Shown here piece by piece: positions 1-5,109 of a stretch of DNA of 5,301 nt. Origin of the DNA: JACCXJ01 sp052387115 (GTDB lineage Bacteria > Pseudomonadota > Gammaproteobacteria > JACCXJ01). Within the stretch, counting starts at the first letter, position 1. Every line of letters begins with the position of its first letter. A program made the position numbers and the translations under genes. The stretch is taken from positions 1-5,301 of the forward strand of contig JBQTJM010000046.1 of NCBI GenBank assembly GCA_052387115.1, in the 5' to 3' direction. Under the pieces are notes generated by a model. That model worked only from the letters and a program-made list of their open reading frames with translations. It was not told the origin of the DNA and searched no databases.

Positions 1-98
1 ACGGCACCGATGGAAAGCATGGTTGCCCCACGCACCAATAAGCGCCTCCAATCCGTCCCGCAGCGTTCGAAACGGGCGAGTTTGGCTTGAAGATTCAT
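1..98 (-). CDS. N-terminus of an unidentified protein, possibly a small membrane protein (partial)
   Basis: An open frame starts with ATG at 98-96 on the minus strand and runs off the left edge after 32 complete codons. It begins MNLQAKLARFERCGTDWRRL and continues LLVRGATMLSIGA, where a hydrophobic stretch seems to begin. An AGGA Shine-Dalgarno sequence lies at 108-105, six bases before the ATG, which supports the start. The amphipathic, charged N-terminus followed by W-R-x-L-L-x-R-G and a rising hydrophobic segment recalls small multi-spanning proteins such as the HdeD/DUF308 group. That is only a resemblance; too little is present to assign a family. It lies 79 bases downstream of the glycine-zipper tail on the same strand, so the two may once have been co-transcribed. 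Confidence 0.5.
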   Translation of the reverse strand, partial: MNLQAKLARFERCGTDWRRLLVRGATMLSIGA

Positions 99-177
99 TG
101 GATTTCCTGAAATTCTCTGACTAGGGCCTTCGGGTCGCAAAGGTTTCGAGCCGATCCTGCGGTCGTTGCCATTCAAT

Positions 178-339
178 TTACCGGTCCGGGAATCCCTTGG
201 CCGCCATACACGCGGCATACGCTTGGCCGTAGGCGTTGGCGGCGGAGGATTGCTCTTGCTCGGCCTGTTGCTGGCTCATCGCGTTCTGCCGGCGCTGTTG
301 ATGCTGCCGGAACGCGCCGACCGTGGCACCGGCCTTGGC
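178..339 (-). pseudogene. C-terminal fragment of a glycine-zipper (YMGG-like) envelope protein
   Basis: Reading from 339 down to the TAA at 180-178 gives 53 residues: AKAGATVGAFRQHQQRRQNA, then a Q/A-rich linker, then AYGQAYAACMAAKGFPDR. This is the usual ending of YMGG-like glycine-zipper proteins: the end of the small-residue zipper, a Gln-rich stretch, then Y-x-x-A-Y-x-x-C-M-x-x-[KR]-G-[FY]. Such proteins are generally predicted to be periplasmic or envelope-associated; their exact function is not established. No head is attached. The same frame meets a TGA about 60 bases upstream, and the residues just before AKAG no longer look like this family. The only internal ATG would give about 34 residues with no signal peptide. 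I read it as the tail of a broken gene. Confidence 0.6.
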
Positions 340-805
340 GGGCGTCCTCCATTTGGTTCTAGGTGTATTCCCCCCGCGACGTTGTCATGGCGGCGTCCAT
401 GAAGACGTAGCAGTAGTCGGGCGGCACGCGTCGAACGGGCAGCGGCCCCAGGGCCGACGGCCGGCGCTTGACCTGGATCAACACGCCCATGGTGCGGCCA
501 TCGTAGCATCCACTCTGCTGGAAGGCGAAGGGCTAAGGAGATCAGTATGTTACCGGATCGCCGGGCGGGGCTTCAGACTCTGGGCTTGGTCGACTGAGCC
601 GGCACCCTGAGAGTCCGCGATGCCGGCGCCGCCGCGAGCTTCAGAATCGGGAAGTTGCGTTCGACCGTGAGGGGGGCTTGGTGTGCGGCCTCCACTGCTG
701 CATCATAGTGTCGCTTCACATCCGGTACTATTGGCCAAAAGGTCCCATGGCGCGGTATCTGGCGCGTCGATTGAAAGTTCTATGCGTTTCTCGAGGAGGT
801 AACAG
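340..805. other. Gene-poor stretch between two glycine-zipper gene fragments
   Basis: I find no gene I can support in these 466 bases. Several overlapping frames are open on both strands, as expected from GC-rich sequence, but none gives a recognisable protein. Two weak candidates exist. A 16-codon frame at 547-597 (plus strand) has a good AAGGAG at 535-540 but no recognisable product. A minus-strand frame of about 68 codons, ending in a TGA near 589, lacks a convincing start and site. The stretch must hold whatever promoter drives the gene at 806, but I see no -35/-10 pair good enough to place. Confidence 0.5.
794..800 (+). promoter_or_regulatory. Strong Shine-Dalgarno sequence for the truncated secreted protein at 806
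   Basis: AGGAGGT lies five bases before the ATG at 806. It is a near-perfect anti-16S match and the strongest ribosome-binding site in the window. It marks 806 as a genuine start although the gene behind it is truncated. Confidence 0.75.
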
Positions 806-1027
806 ATGAGCATTCGAATCCTCAGCGGATCCTTGTGGACCCTCGTTGCCGGTCTGATGACCTTGGTAGCGGAGTCTGCCCAAGCCCAAGATCAGATGGA
901 CGTGGCGGATTGCCAGCGCATCGCCACGCAGTCCACGGGTTACAACCCGACCCAGGCGCCGGCCCAGTCGACCGCGCCGCCGGCCGTGAAAATGTGTATG
1001 TGGAGGATATCGAGCCGTGTTTCTTGA
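806..1027 (+). pseudogene. Truncated secreted glycine-zipper-type protein (N-terminal part)
   Basis: The reading frame gives 73 residues. Residues 1-27 form a typical Sec signal peptide with a hydrophobic core (LWTLVAGLMTLVA) and a likely cut after AQA, before QDQ. The mature part starts QDQMDVADCQRIATQSTGYN and continues PTQAPAQSTAPPAV. This resembles the front of YMGG-like glycine-zipper envelope proteins (a D/E-C-x-x-x-A motif, then S/T-G-Y/F-[ND]-P and a Pro/Gln-rich linker), which then normally enter a Gly/Ala zipper. Here the zipper and C-terminus are missing: after PPAV the frame reads KMCMWRISSRVS and stops. That unrelated end is the untranslated leader of the DUF3302 gene, whose GTG at 1017 lies inside it, giving an 11-base overlap. 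The start is secured by AGGAGGT at 794-800. A short exported peptide may still be made and could carry ribosomes to the next start. Confidence 0.6.
1002..1006 (+). promoter_or_regulatory. Shine-Dalgarno that sets the GTG start of the DUF3302 gene
   Basis: GGAGG lies ten bases before the GTG at 1017. Homologues begin M-F-L-D-Y, which matches translation from this GTG, so the non-ATG start is well supported. The site lies inside the 3' end of the truncated upstream frame. Confidence 0.65.
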
Positions 1028-1364
1028 CTACCTGGCATTGGGCTTTTTGATCTTCGGCGCCCTCGTTACTTTCTATCTGATCATTGGCATCCACGATATT
1101 CCCTACGAGATTGCCAAGAAGCGCAACCATCCCCATCAAGACGCTATCCACGTGGCGGGATGGGTGAGCCTGATGACACTGCACACTATCTGGCCGTTCC
1201 TGTGGATTTGGGCCACTATTTATAGGCCTGAGCGCGGGTACGGTTTCGCCGCGGAGAGCGGACAAGCTAAAACGCTGGATACTCGTATTGCGGACCTGGA
1301 AGCGCGATTAGCGGCACTCGAAGGCAAACCTCCGGAGGGAACGACACCCTGGAAACCCGTTTAG
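1017..1364 (+). CDS. DUF3302 inner-membrane protein, YiaW/YibI-like, with a frameshifted tail
   Basis: The 115-residue product starts MFLDYLALGFLIFGALVTFY. It contains the core expected of the DUF3302 family (E. coli YiaW and YibI): a first membrane segment (about residues 5-24), then HDIPYEIAKKRNHPHQDAIH (26-45), then HVAGWVSL leading into a second membrane segment around TLHTIWPFLWIWATIY (54-69), closed by RPERG (70-74). The biochemical role is unknown; members are encoded next to a HlyD-like membrane fusion protein, as here, and probably act with it in the inner membrane. After residue 85 comes a coiled-coil-like repeat (TRIADLEARLAALEGK). The present frame ends at TAG 1362-1364, but the repeat continues in the other two frames up to TAG 1453-1455, so the tail appears truncated by two one-base losses. 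The core is about as long as YiaW, so function may be kept. The start is GTG. Confidence 0.9.
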   Translation: MFLDYLALGFLIFGALVTFYLIIGIHDIPYEIAKKRNHPHQDAIHVAGWVSLMTLHTIWPFLWIWATIYRPERGYGFAAESGQAKTLDTRIADLEARLAALEGKPPEGTTPWKPV

Positions 1365-1454
1365 CGGTGCTCGAAGGCAAGTCGTTAGGCAGGTCAAGGC
1401 GCTGGATGCCCGCCTGACGGCACTCGAAGGCAGAACGCCTGCGCAGGAGGATTA
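1296..1454 (+). repeat. Three tandem 53-bp units in the DUF3302 tail, each in a new frame
   Basis: CTGGA begins at 1296, 1349 and 1402, exactly 53 bases apart, and CTCGAAGGCA recurs at 1317, 1370 and 1423 with the same spacing. About the first 31 bases of each unit are well conserved; the rest has diverged. Translated in frames 0, +2 and +1, the units read LEARLAALEGK, LETRLAVLEGK and LDARLTALEGR, an 11-residue coiled-coil-like motif. The third unit runs on to TPAQED and a TAG two bases before the HlyD ATG. A 54-base (18-codon) ancestor that lost one base at each junction explains the pattern. An additional CTGGA at 1275 suggests a shorter heptad repeat before the array. Confidence 0.85.
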
Positions 1455-1457
1455 GGC

Positions 1458-2771
1458 ATGGAAATGTTGATGATAATGACCTACACGGCCTTCTGCTGGG
1501 CGGTGTTCAAGATCTTCAAGCTCCCCCTGAACAAATGGACCGTACCTACGGCAATCCTCGGTGGCGTGGTGCTCATCGGCCTGACCTTGGTGGTGATGAA
1601 TTACAACCATCCCTATACCACGCTGGTGCGCGAGTACTTTGTCACGACACCCATCGTGCCCGATGTGCAGGGCCAGGTGGTCGAGGTGCCAGTGGAGGTT
1701 GACCAGCCGTTGAAGGAGGGCGATGTGTTATTCCGTATCGACGCGGCGCCCTATCAGTATGAAGTAGACCGGCTTGAGGCAGCATTGGCGGACGCCAAGT
1801 CAGGTGCTGCGCAGCTTGAGGAACGTCTGCGGGCGGCCGAAGCGGCGACAGCCCAGGCCCGTTCCAACATCTTGACCTCCGAGTCTGACTATGGACGTCA
1901 GGCACGTGAGGCGCTGGAACAGGCAAGGGCAGCGGTCACGCAAATGCAAGCGCAGCTCGAGCTCGCGCGCGAACAGTACGATCGGTATCAGCGGTTGTTA
2001 TCGACAAACGCGGTCGCCCAGATGGATTTTGACAGGGCGAAGCGGAATTTCGAAAGTGCCCAGGCGCAACTCAGTCAAGCCCAGGCGGCGGAGCGGCAGG
2101 CAGCGGAGAAGCTCGAATCCGGTGGTGACCGGGTACAGGCGGCGCGCGAGCAGTTGCGAAGCGCGGAAGCCCAGGAACGCGAGGCGCGACTTGCCTTCGA
2201 GGCGGAGAGCGGAGGGGTCAATCCCAAGGTCCGCCAGATTACTGCTGAGCTCGATCGTGCGCGCTGGAACCTCGATCAGACTACCGTGCGCGCGCCCACT
2301 GACGGCTTCGTTACACAACTTCTCCTGCGACCTGGCATGATGGCGGTGCCATTGCCGCTGCGGCCGGTAATGACATTTATCCACACTACCGCTCCCAATG
2401 ACCGCGCCCTGGTCGGTGCCTTCTGGCAGAACTCGCTGCAGCGTCTCAAACCGGGTGACGAGGTGGAAGTGATTTATAGGGCCGTGCCGGGGCGGGTGTT
2501 CAAAGGGCATGTAGACCGCATCTTGCCGGTGTTGGCGGAGGGCCAGTTGCAAACGAGCGGCACACTGATGACCGTAGAATCCATGCCAATGCCCGGTCGC
2601 GTACCGGTAGTCATCAAACTGGAGGACGACGTATCGGCATACCAGCTACCGGCTGGTGTTATTGGATCCGCGGCCATCTATACAAAACATGTGCATCATG
2701 TGGCACTCATACGCAAGATTCTGCTGCGCATGGTCAGTTGGCAAAACTATATTTTCGGTGAGCTTCATTAA
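1458..2771 (+). CDS. HlyD-family membrane fusion protein, YiaV/YibH-like
   Basis: This 437-residue periplasmic adaptor is anchored in the inner membrane. Two hydrophobic stretches open it (about residues 3-20 and 31-49, the latter ending VVMNYNHPYT). The first half of the biotinyl-lipoyl domain follows (about 62-97, PIVPDVQGQVVEVPV and GDVLFRIDAAPYQ). A long Ala/Gln/Glu-rich coiled coil spans roughly 100-275, then the second lipoyl half (TVRAPTDGFVTQLLLRPG, 276-293) and a beta-barrel region (about 300-410, with QNSLQRLKPGDEVEV). The end RKILLRMVSWQNYIF matches the characteristic C-terminus of E. coli YiaV, so the gene looks complete. YiaV has about 378 residues; the extra length lies in the coiled-coil hairpin, the part that reaches toward an outer-membrane channel. 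AGGAGG at 1445-1450 sits seven bases before the ATG. The family bridges inner-membrane transporters and outer-membrane channels; the substrate is unknown. It is probably co-transcribed with the DUF3302 gene. Confidence 0.92.
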   Translation: MEMLMIMTYTAFCWAVFKIFKLPLNKWTVPTAILGGVVLIGLTLVVMNYNHPYTTLVREYFVTTPIVPDVQGQVVEVPVEVDQPLKEGDVLFRIDAAPYQYEVDRLEAALADAKSGAAQLEERLRAAEAATAQARSNILTSESDYGRQAREALEQARAAVTQMQAQLELAREQYDRYQRLLSTNAVAQMDFDRAKRNFESAQAQLSQAQAAERQAAEKLESGGDRVQAAREQLRSAEAQEREARLAFEAESGGVNPKVRQITAELDRARWNLDQTTVRAPTDGFVTQLLLRPGMMAVPLPLRPVMTFIHTTAPNDRALVGAFWQNSLQRLKPGDEVEVIYRAVPGRVFKGHVDRILPVLAEGQLQTSGTLMTVESMPMPGRVPVVIKLEDDVSAYQLPAGVIGSAAIYTKHVHHVALIRKILLRMVSWQNYIFGELH

Positions 2772-2781
2772 GAAAACATAT

Positions 2782-2927
2782 CTCGGCTCGGCGCATCAGG
2801 GCGAGCTCTCTTTGGTGGGGATCCCGCGATCCATCACCCAGGTGCGCTCGGACTGGCCGTATTGCGCTTCGATCTTTTTCAGAAAATCCTTGAGCGTGGT
2901 CTTGTCCGAGGTATTGCCTGCCATCAC
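2782..2927 (-). pseudogene. Internal fragment of a DDE insertion-sequence transposase
   Basis: Read on the minus strand from 2927, the sequence gives VMAGNTSDKTTLKDFLKKIE, then AQYGQSERTWVMDRGIPTKE. The A-G-N-T-[AS]-D-x-T-T-L and W-V-M-D-R-G-I-P-T motifs belong to the catalytic core of IS4/IS1634-type DDE transposases; the D of VMDRG is probably one of the catalytic acidic residues. The frame breaks near 2806-2807, after which LALMRRAE continues the family pattern one frame over, so one base has been lost. Both ends are missing: it stops about ten bases after the HlyD stop and, on the other side, abuts RND-permease sequence at 2927. No terminal inverted repeats or target duplication are visible. 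I infer the scar of an insertion followed by deletion. The exact IS family is uncertain. Confidence 0.75.
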
Positions 2928-3162
2928 TAGGCGCGGTACCGCTTGCGATCGCCACCGGTCCGGGCGCGAATAGCCTGCACGCCACCGGCACCGGCATCAT
3001 CGGTGGCATGCTCGCCTCGACAGTGATCGCGAACTTTTTCGTGCCGCTCTCTTCGTGCTGTTGGAAGACCTCGCCGGCCTGTTCGACCGCCGGGCGCAGA
3101 GCAGCGCGGTCGCAGGTGCGCCCGGACCAGCCGCACCGCATGCCAAGCGGGAGGATGACTGA
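2927..3162 (+). pseudogene. C-terminal remnant of an RND efflux permease (AcrB/MexB type)
   Basis: From 2927 the plus strand reads LGAVPLAIATGPGANSLHAT, then GTGIIGGMLASTVIANFFVP. This is the conserved start of the last membrane region of hydrophobic/amphiphilic RND pumps (G-V-x-P-L-x-x-A-x-G-x-G-x-x-[SA] and G-[TV]-G-x-x-G-G-M). Around 3047-3053 one base is missing (CTCTCTTCGTG where CTCTTCTTCGTG would keep frame). In the next frame the protein continues FFVLLEDLAGLFDRRAQ to a TGA at 3160-3162. Only about 78 of roughly 1,040 codons remain, so no pump can be made. The stop just ahead of the channel gene's ATG is the normal layout of an RND permease-channel operon. The lost part ends exactly at the transposase fragment. 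Confidence 0.85.
3150..3154 (+). promoter_or_regulatory. Shine-Dalgarno that decides the start of the outer-membrane factor
   Basis: GGAGG lies nine bases before the ATG at 3164. The alternative ATG at 3155 touches this site directly and could hardly use it. The longer in-frame extension back to 3008 is RND-permease sequence read past its frameshift. ATG 3164 also gives a clean lipoprotein signal peptide. Confidence 0.7.
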
Positions 3163-3163
3163 G

Positions 3164-4594
3164 ATGTGGCAATTTTTACTCGTCGGTTCCCTTGCGACCT
3201 TGCTGTCGGGCTGCGCTGCCGTTGGCCCCGATTATGTGCGGCCTGAGGTCGATACTCCGCAAGGGTGGCGCGTTGACTACGAGGAAGCGGCGGGCCTAGC
3301 CGACATTCGCTGGTGGGCGCAGTTCCGTGATCGGGTGCTCAACCAGCTCATCGAAACGGCGCTGCGCGAGAACTACGACCTGCGTATCGCCGCCGCGCGT
3401 ATCGAGCAGTTCCTCGGCCAGTTAAGGACGGCGCGCTCTACGTTCTTCCCACAGCTCGGTGCCGGGGCCGCCACCGGGGGCCAGCGTGAGAGCGAAGCGG
3501 GGCCGGGACCGTTCCCTTCGAACGTAAGCAACCCTTTTAACTTCTATGAGCTCCAGCTCAACACCAACTGGGAGATCGATGTCTTCGGCCGCATACGACG
3601 AGCCACGGAGGCGGCTCGGGCGCAGGTATTCTCCGCCGAGGAGACACGGCGCGGCGTCATCCTCTCGGTCGTGACCGGCGTGTCCTCGGTCTACATCGCG
3701 CTGCGGGCGCTCGACCGCCAGCTCGAGATCTCGCATGCGACCGCCCGCAACTACGGCGAAACCAAGCGGATCTTCGACCTGCGCTTTGAGGCGGGGACCG
3801 TCGCTCAAGTCGAGGTCGCCCAGGTCGAGTCGCAATATCAAGAGGCCCTTGCCGCGATCCCCGCTTTTGAGCGCCAGATCGCGCTGCAGGAGAATCTGCT
3901 CTCGATCCTGCTCGGCCGCAACCCGGCACCGATTCTACGCGGCAGGGCGATCGATCAGCTTGCTGCTCCTGGAATTCCAAGCGGCCTGCCCTCGAGCCTC
4001 CTCGATCGGCGGCCGGACATCCGCGCCACTGAGCAAGATCTCATTGCGGCGAACGCTCAGATCGGTGTCGCCCGCTCGCTTTATTTTCCGACCATCTCCC
4101 TCACCAGTTTGGTGGGAACTGCCAGCGCATCGCTTTCGAGTATGTTCATCGGGCCGGCAAGCCTGTGGGCGCTGAGCGCCGCGGCGGCGGTGCCGGTGTT
4201 CACTTTTGGCAATATCGAGGGCCAGGTGCAGGCGGCCGAGGCGGTGCAACGGCAGGCGCTTGAGCGGTACCGGCAAACGATCCAAGGCGCGTTTCGGGAA
4301 GTGAACGATGCGCTTATCGGCACCCAGAAAAGCCGCGAGGAGCTCAAGGCGCGCGGCCTACGTGTTGCCGCCCTCAAGGATTTTGCGCGGCTCTCCCAAC
4401 AGCGGTTCGACGAGGGCGTGGCGAGCTACCTGGAGGTACTCATTGCGCAGAACGAGCTGTTCGCCGCGGAGCTTACCCACGCCCTGACCCAGGCCGATAG
4501 TCTCACCCAGCTCGTCAATGTCTACAAGGCCATGGGTGGGGGCTGGGTGCTGGCAGCGGAGAAGAGCGCTCCCGCCGTACCTCGCCAAGGATGA
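3164..4594 (+). CDS. Outer-membrane efflux lipoprotein, NodT/OprM-type TolC-like channel
   Basis: The product has 476 residues from ATG 3164. It opens with a lipoprotein signal peptide, MWQFLLVGSLATLLSGC, with lipobox L-S-G-C and lipidated Cys17. The mature start AAVGPDYVRPEVDTP is typical of NodT-type efflux channels. Two outer-membrane-efflux repeats follow (about 60-250 and 280-460). Hallmarks include NTNWEIDVFGRIRRATEAAR (134-152), RFEAGTVAQVEVAQVESQ (207-224), LLGRNP (249-254), SSLLDRRPDIRATEQDLIAA (277-296) with NAQIGVARSLYFPTISLT, and QRFDEGVASYLEVLIAQNEL. Length and motifs are those of a complete protein. It should form the trimeric channel of a tripartite pump. It was evidently the last gene of an RND operon whose permease is now only a scar directly upstream, so its inner-membrane partner must be encoded elsewhere or be the YiaV-like adaptor nearby. 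It lies 392 bases after the HlyD gene and may depend on read-through. Confidence 0.95.
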   Translation: MWQFLLVGSLATLLSGCAAVGPDYVRPEVDTPQGWRVDYEEAAGLADIRWWAQFRDRVLNQLIETALRENYDLRIAAARIEQFLGQLRTARSTFFPQLGAGAATGGQRESEAGPGPFPSNVSNPFNFYELQLNTNWEIDVFGRIRRATEAARAQVFSAEETRRGVILSVVTGVSSVYIALRALDRQLEISHATARNYGETKRIFDLRFEAGTVAQVEVAQVESQYQEALAAIPAFERQIALQENLLSILLGRNPAPILRGRAIDQLAAPGIPSGLPSSLLDRRPDIRATEQDLIAANAQIGVARSLYFPTISLTSLVGTASASLSSMFIGPASLWALSAAAAVPVFTFGNIEGQVQAAEAVQRQALERYRQTIQGAFREVNDALIGTQKSREELKARGLRVAALKDFARLSQQRFDEGVASYLEVLIAQNELFAAELTHALTQADSLTQLVNVYKAMGGGWVLAAEKSAPAVPRQG

Positions 4595-4880
4595 GAGGTC
4601 TCGGTTAGGCCTCGCGCAAAAATAACATGACTAAGTGTTCCTTCGCGTCGCCTTATTGCCTAAGAGCTCGTCCGTTTTCGGCCTCGAGCTTGGCGAGCGC
4701 GCAACGGATCCCGATCGGCTCGTCACCGCGCTGATCGCGACGCCAATCGATTCGAATACGTCGAGCGCATGGTGTATGCCGCTTTTGTAACTCATTGTTT
4801 TAACGCGGAATGCTAAGCGAACGAGAGAGAAGCCGTAAACTGAACCGGTAAAAGTTGCGGGCGTATTGTAAGAATTGCAG

Positions 4881-4922
4881 CCGGACATTACGGCTATCGC
4901 CTGCCGATTGCCCGGTTTTTTT
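4881..4922 (+). terminator. Possible intrinsic terminator
   Basis: A bipartite imperfect stem (CCGG 4881-4884 with CCGG 4912-4915, and inside it CGGC 4891-4894 with GCCG 4903-4906) is followed at once by seven T residues (4916-4922). The internal loops make the stem weak. It lies nearly 290 bases after the channel gene stop, so it may end a long untranslated tail of that transcript or belong to a lost gene. Confidence 0.35.
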
Positions 4923-5031
4923 CATCTATTCTGCCGCTACGTCCCATCGAATGTAGCATCCCGATCCCATTATGCCGGCACGCCCACGATCACGCTGCTG
5001 GCCCTGAAGATCGCGCTCGCCGCCAGGCCTT

Positions 5032-5052
5032 CCGCGAGCCCCAGGCTCGCGG
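5032..5052. repeat. Perfect 9-bp inverted repeat with a 3-base loop
   Basis: CCGCGAGCC (5032-5040), loop CCA, GGCTCGCGG (5044-5052). It has no T-run on either side, so it is not a standard terminator. It lies 57 bases before the RAYT start and could be one arm of a REP-like doublet. Confidence 0.6.
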
Positions 5053-5056
5053 CGCT

Positions 5057-5091
5057 GCAGGCGTGATGGGGATCACTACTTTATAGCCTGC
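5057..5091 (-). repeat. Nested palindrome with adjacent GTAG, REP-like candidate
   Basis: GCAGGC (5057-5062) pairs with GCCTGC (5086-5091), and inside it GTGAT (5063-5067) pairs with ATCAC (5072-5076) around GGGG. On the minus strand GTAG (5079-5076) directly precedes the TGAT-CCCC-ATCA stem. A GTAG-type tetranucleotide beside an imperfect palindrome is the layout of REP sequences bound by RAYT proteins, and a RAYT gene starts 18 bases further on. The inner stem is short and only one copy is visible, so the identification is tentative. Confidence 0.3.
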
Positions 5092-5109
5092 GGGGATTAA
5101 CCTGGCTCT

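Larger units (their letters stand above)
4595..5109. other. Gene-poor stretch between the efflux channel and the RAYT remnant
   Basis: No gene here can be supported. Local GC is lower around 4780-4880 than in the coding regions. One minus-strand frame ending in TAA at 4655-4653 reads RRIRIDWRRDQRGDEPIGIR followed by CALAKLEAENGRALRQ, which has a coding-like composition, but I recognise no family and see no start; it could be the tail of another broken gene. An 85-codon minus-strand frame at 4631-4888 overlaps it and also looks like nothing known. On the plus strand, the last ~25 codons of a 63-codon frame (4875-5066) are Ala/Leu-rich but overlap a hairpin. The possible terminator and palindromes in the stretch are listed separately. 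Confidence 0.5.

Noticed and set aside
547..597. 16-codon frame with a good AAGGAG six bases upstream, possible leader peptide
   Set aside because: It is too short and unlike anything known, with no attenuator-like structure or run of regulatory codons, and no gene follows closely enough for it to regulate.
323..610. 95-codon open frame on the plus strand
   Set aside because: It overlaps the glycine-zipper tail coded on the other strand, has no ribosome-binding site, and its composition (Arg/His/Pro/Gly-rich) is that of a GC-rich shadow frame.
655..790. Sigma-70 promoter for the gene at 806
   Set aside because: TACTAT near 727 and TTGAAA near 774 were considered, but neither has a partner hexamer at acceptable spacing.
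822..1265. 147-codon frame on the minus strand
   Set aside because: It lies opposite the signal-peptide protein and the DUF3302 gene, both of which have family matches and ribosome-binding sites; the minus frame has neither.
1998..2552. 184-codon frame on the minus strand inside the HlyD gene
   Set aside because: It is a shadow of the plus-strand adaptor gene, whose domains are continuous across it; the translated product shows no recognisable motif.
3008..3163. N-terminal extension of the outer-membrane channel back to an ATG at 3008
   Set aside because: These codons are the end of the RND permease read past its frameshift. The Shine-Dalgarno at 3150-3154 and the lipoprotein signal peptide both point to ATG 3164.
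4595..4625. Possible terminator right after the channel gene (GAGGT paired with GCCTC)
   Set aside because: The stem is only about five pairs with one wobble and is followed by an A-rich stretch instead of a T-run, so it does not meet terminator criteria on the plus strand.
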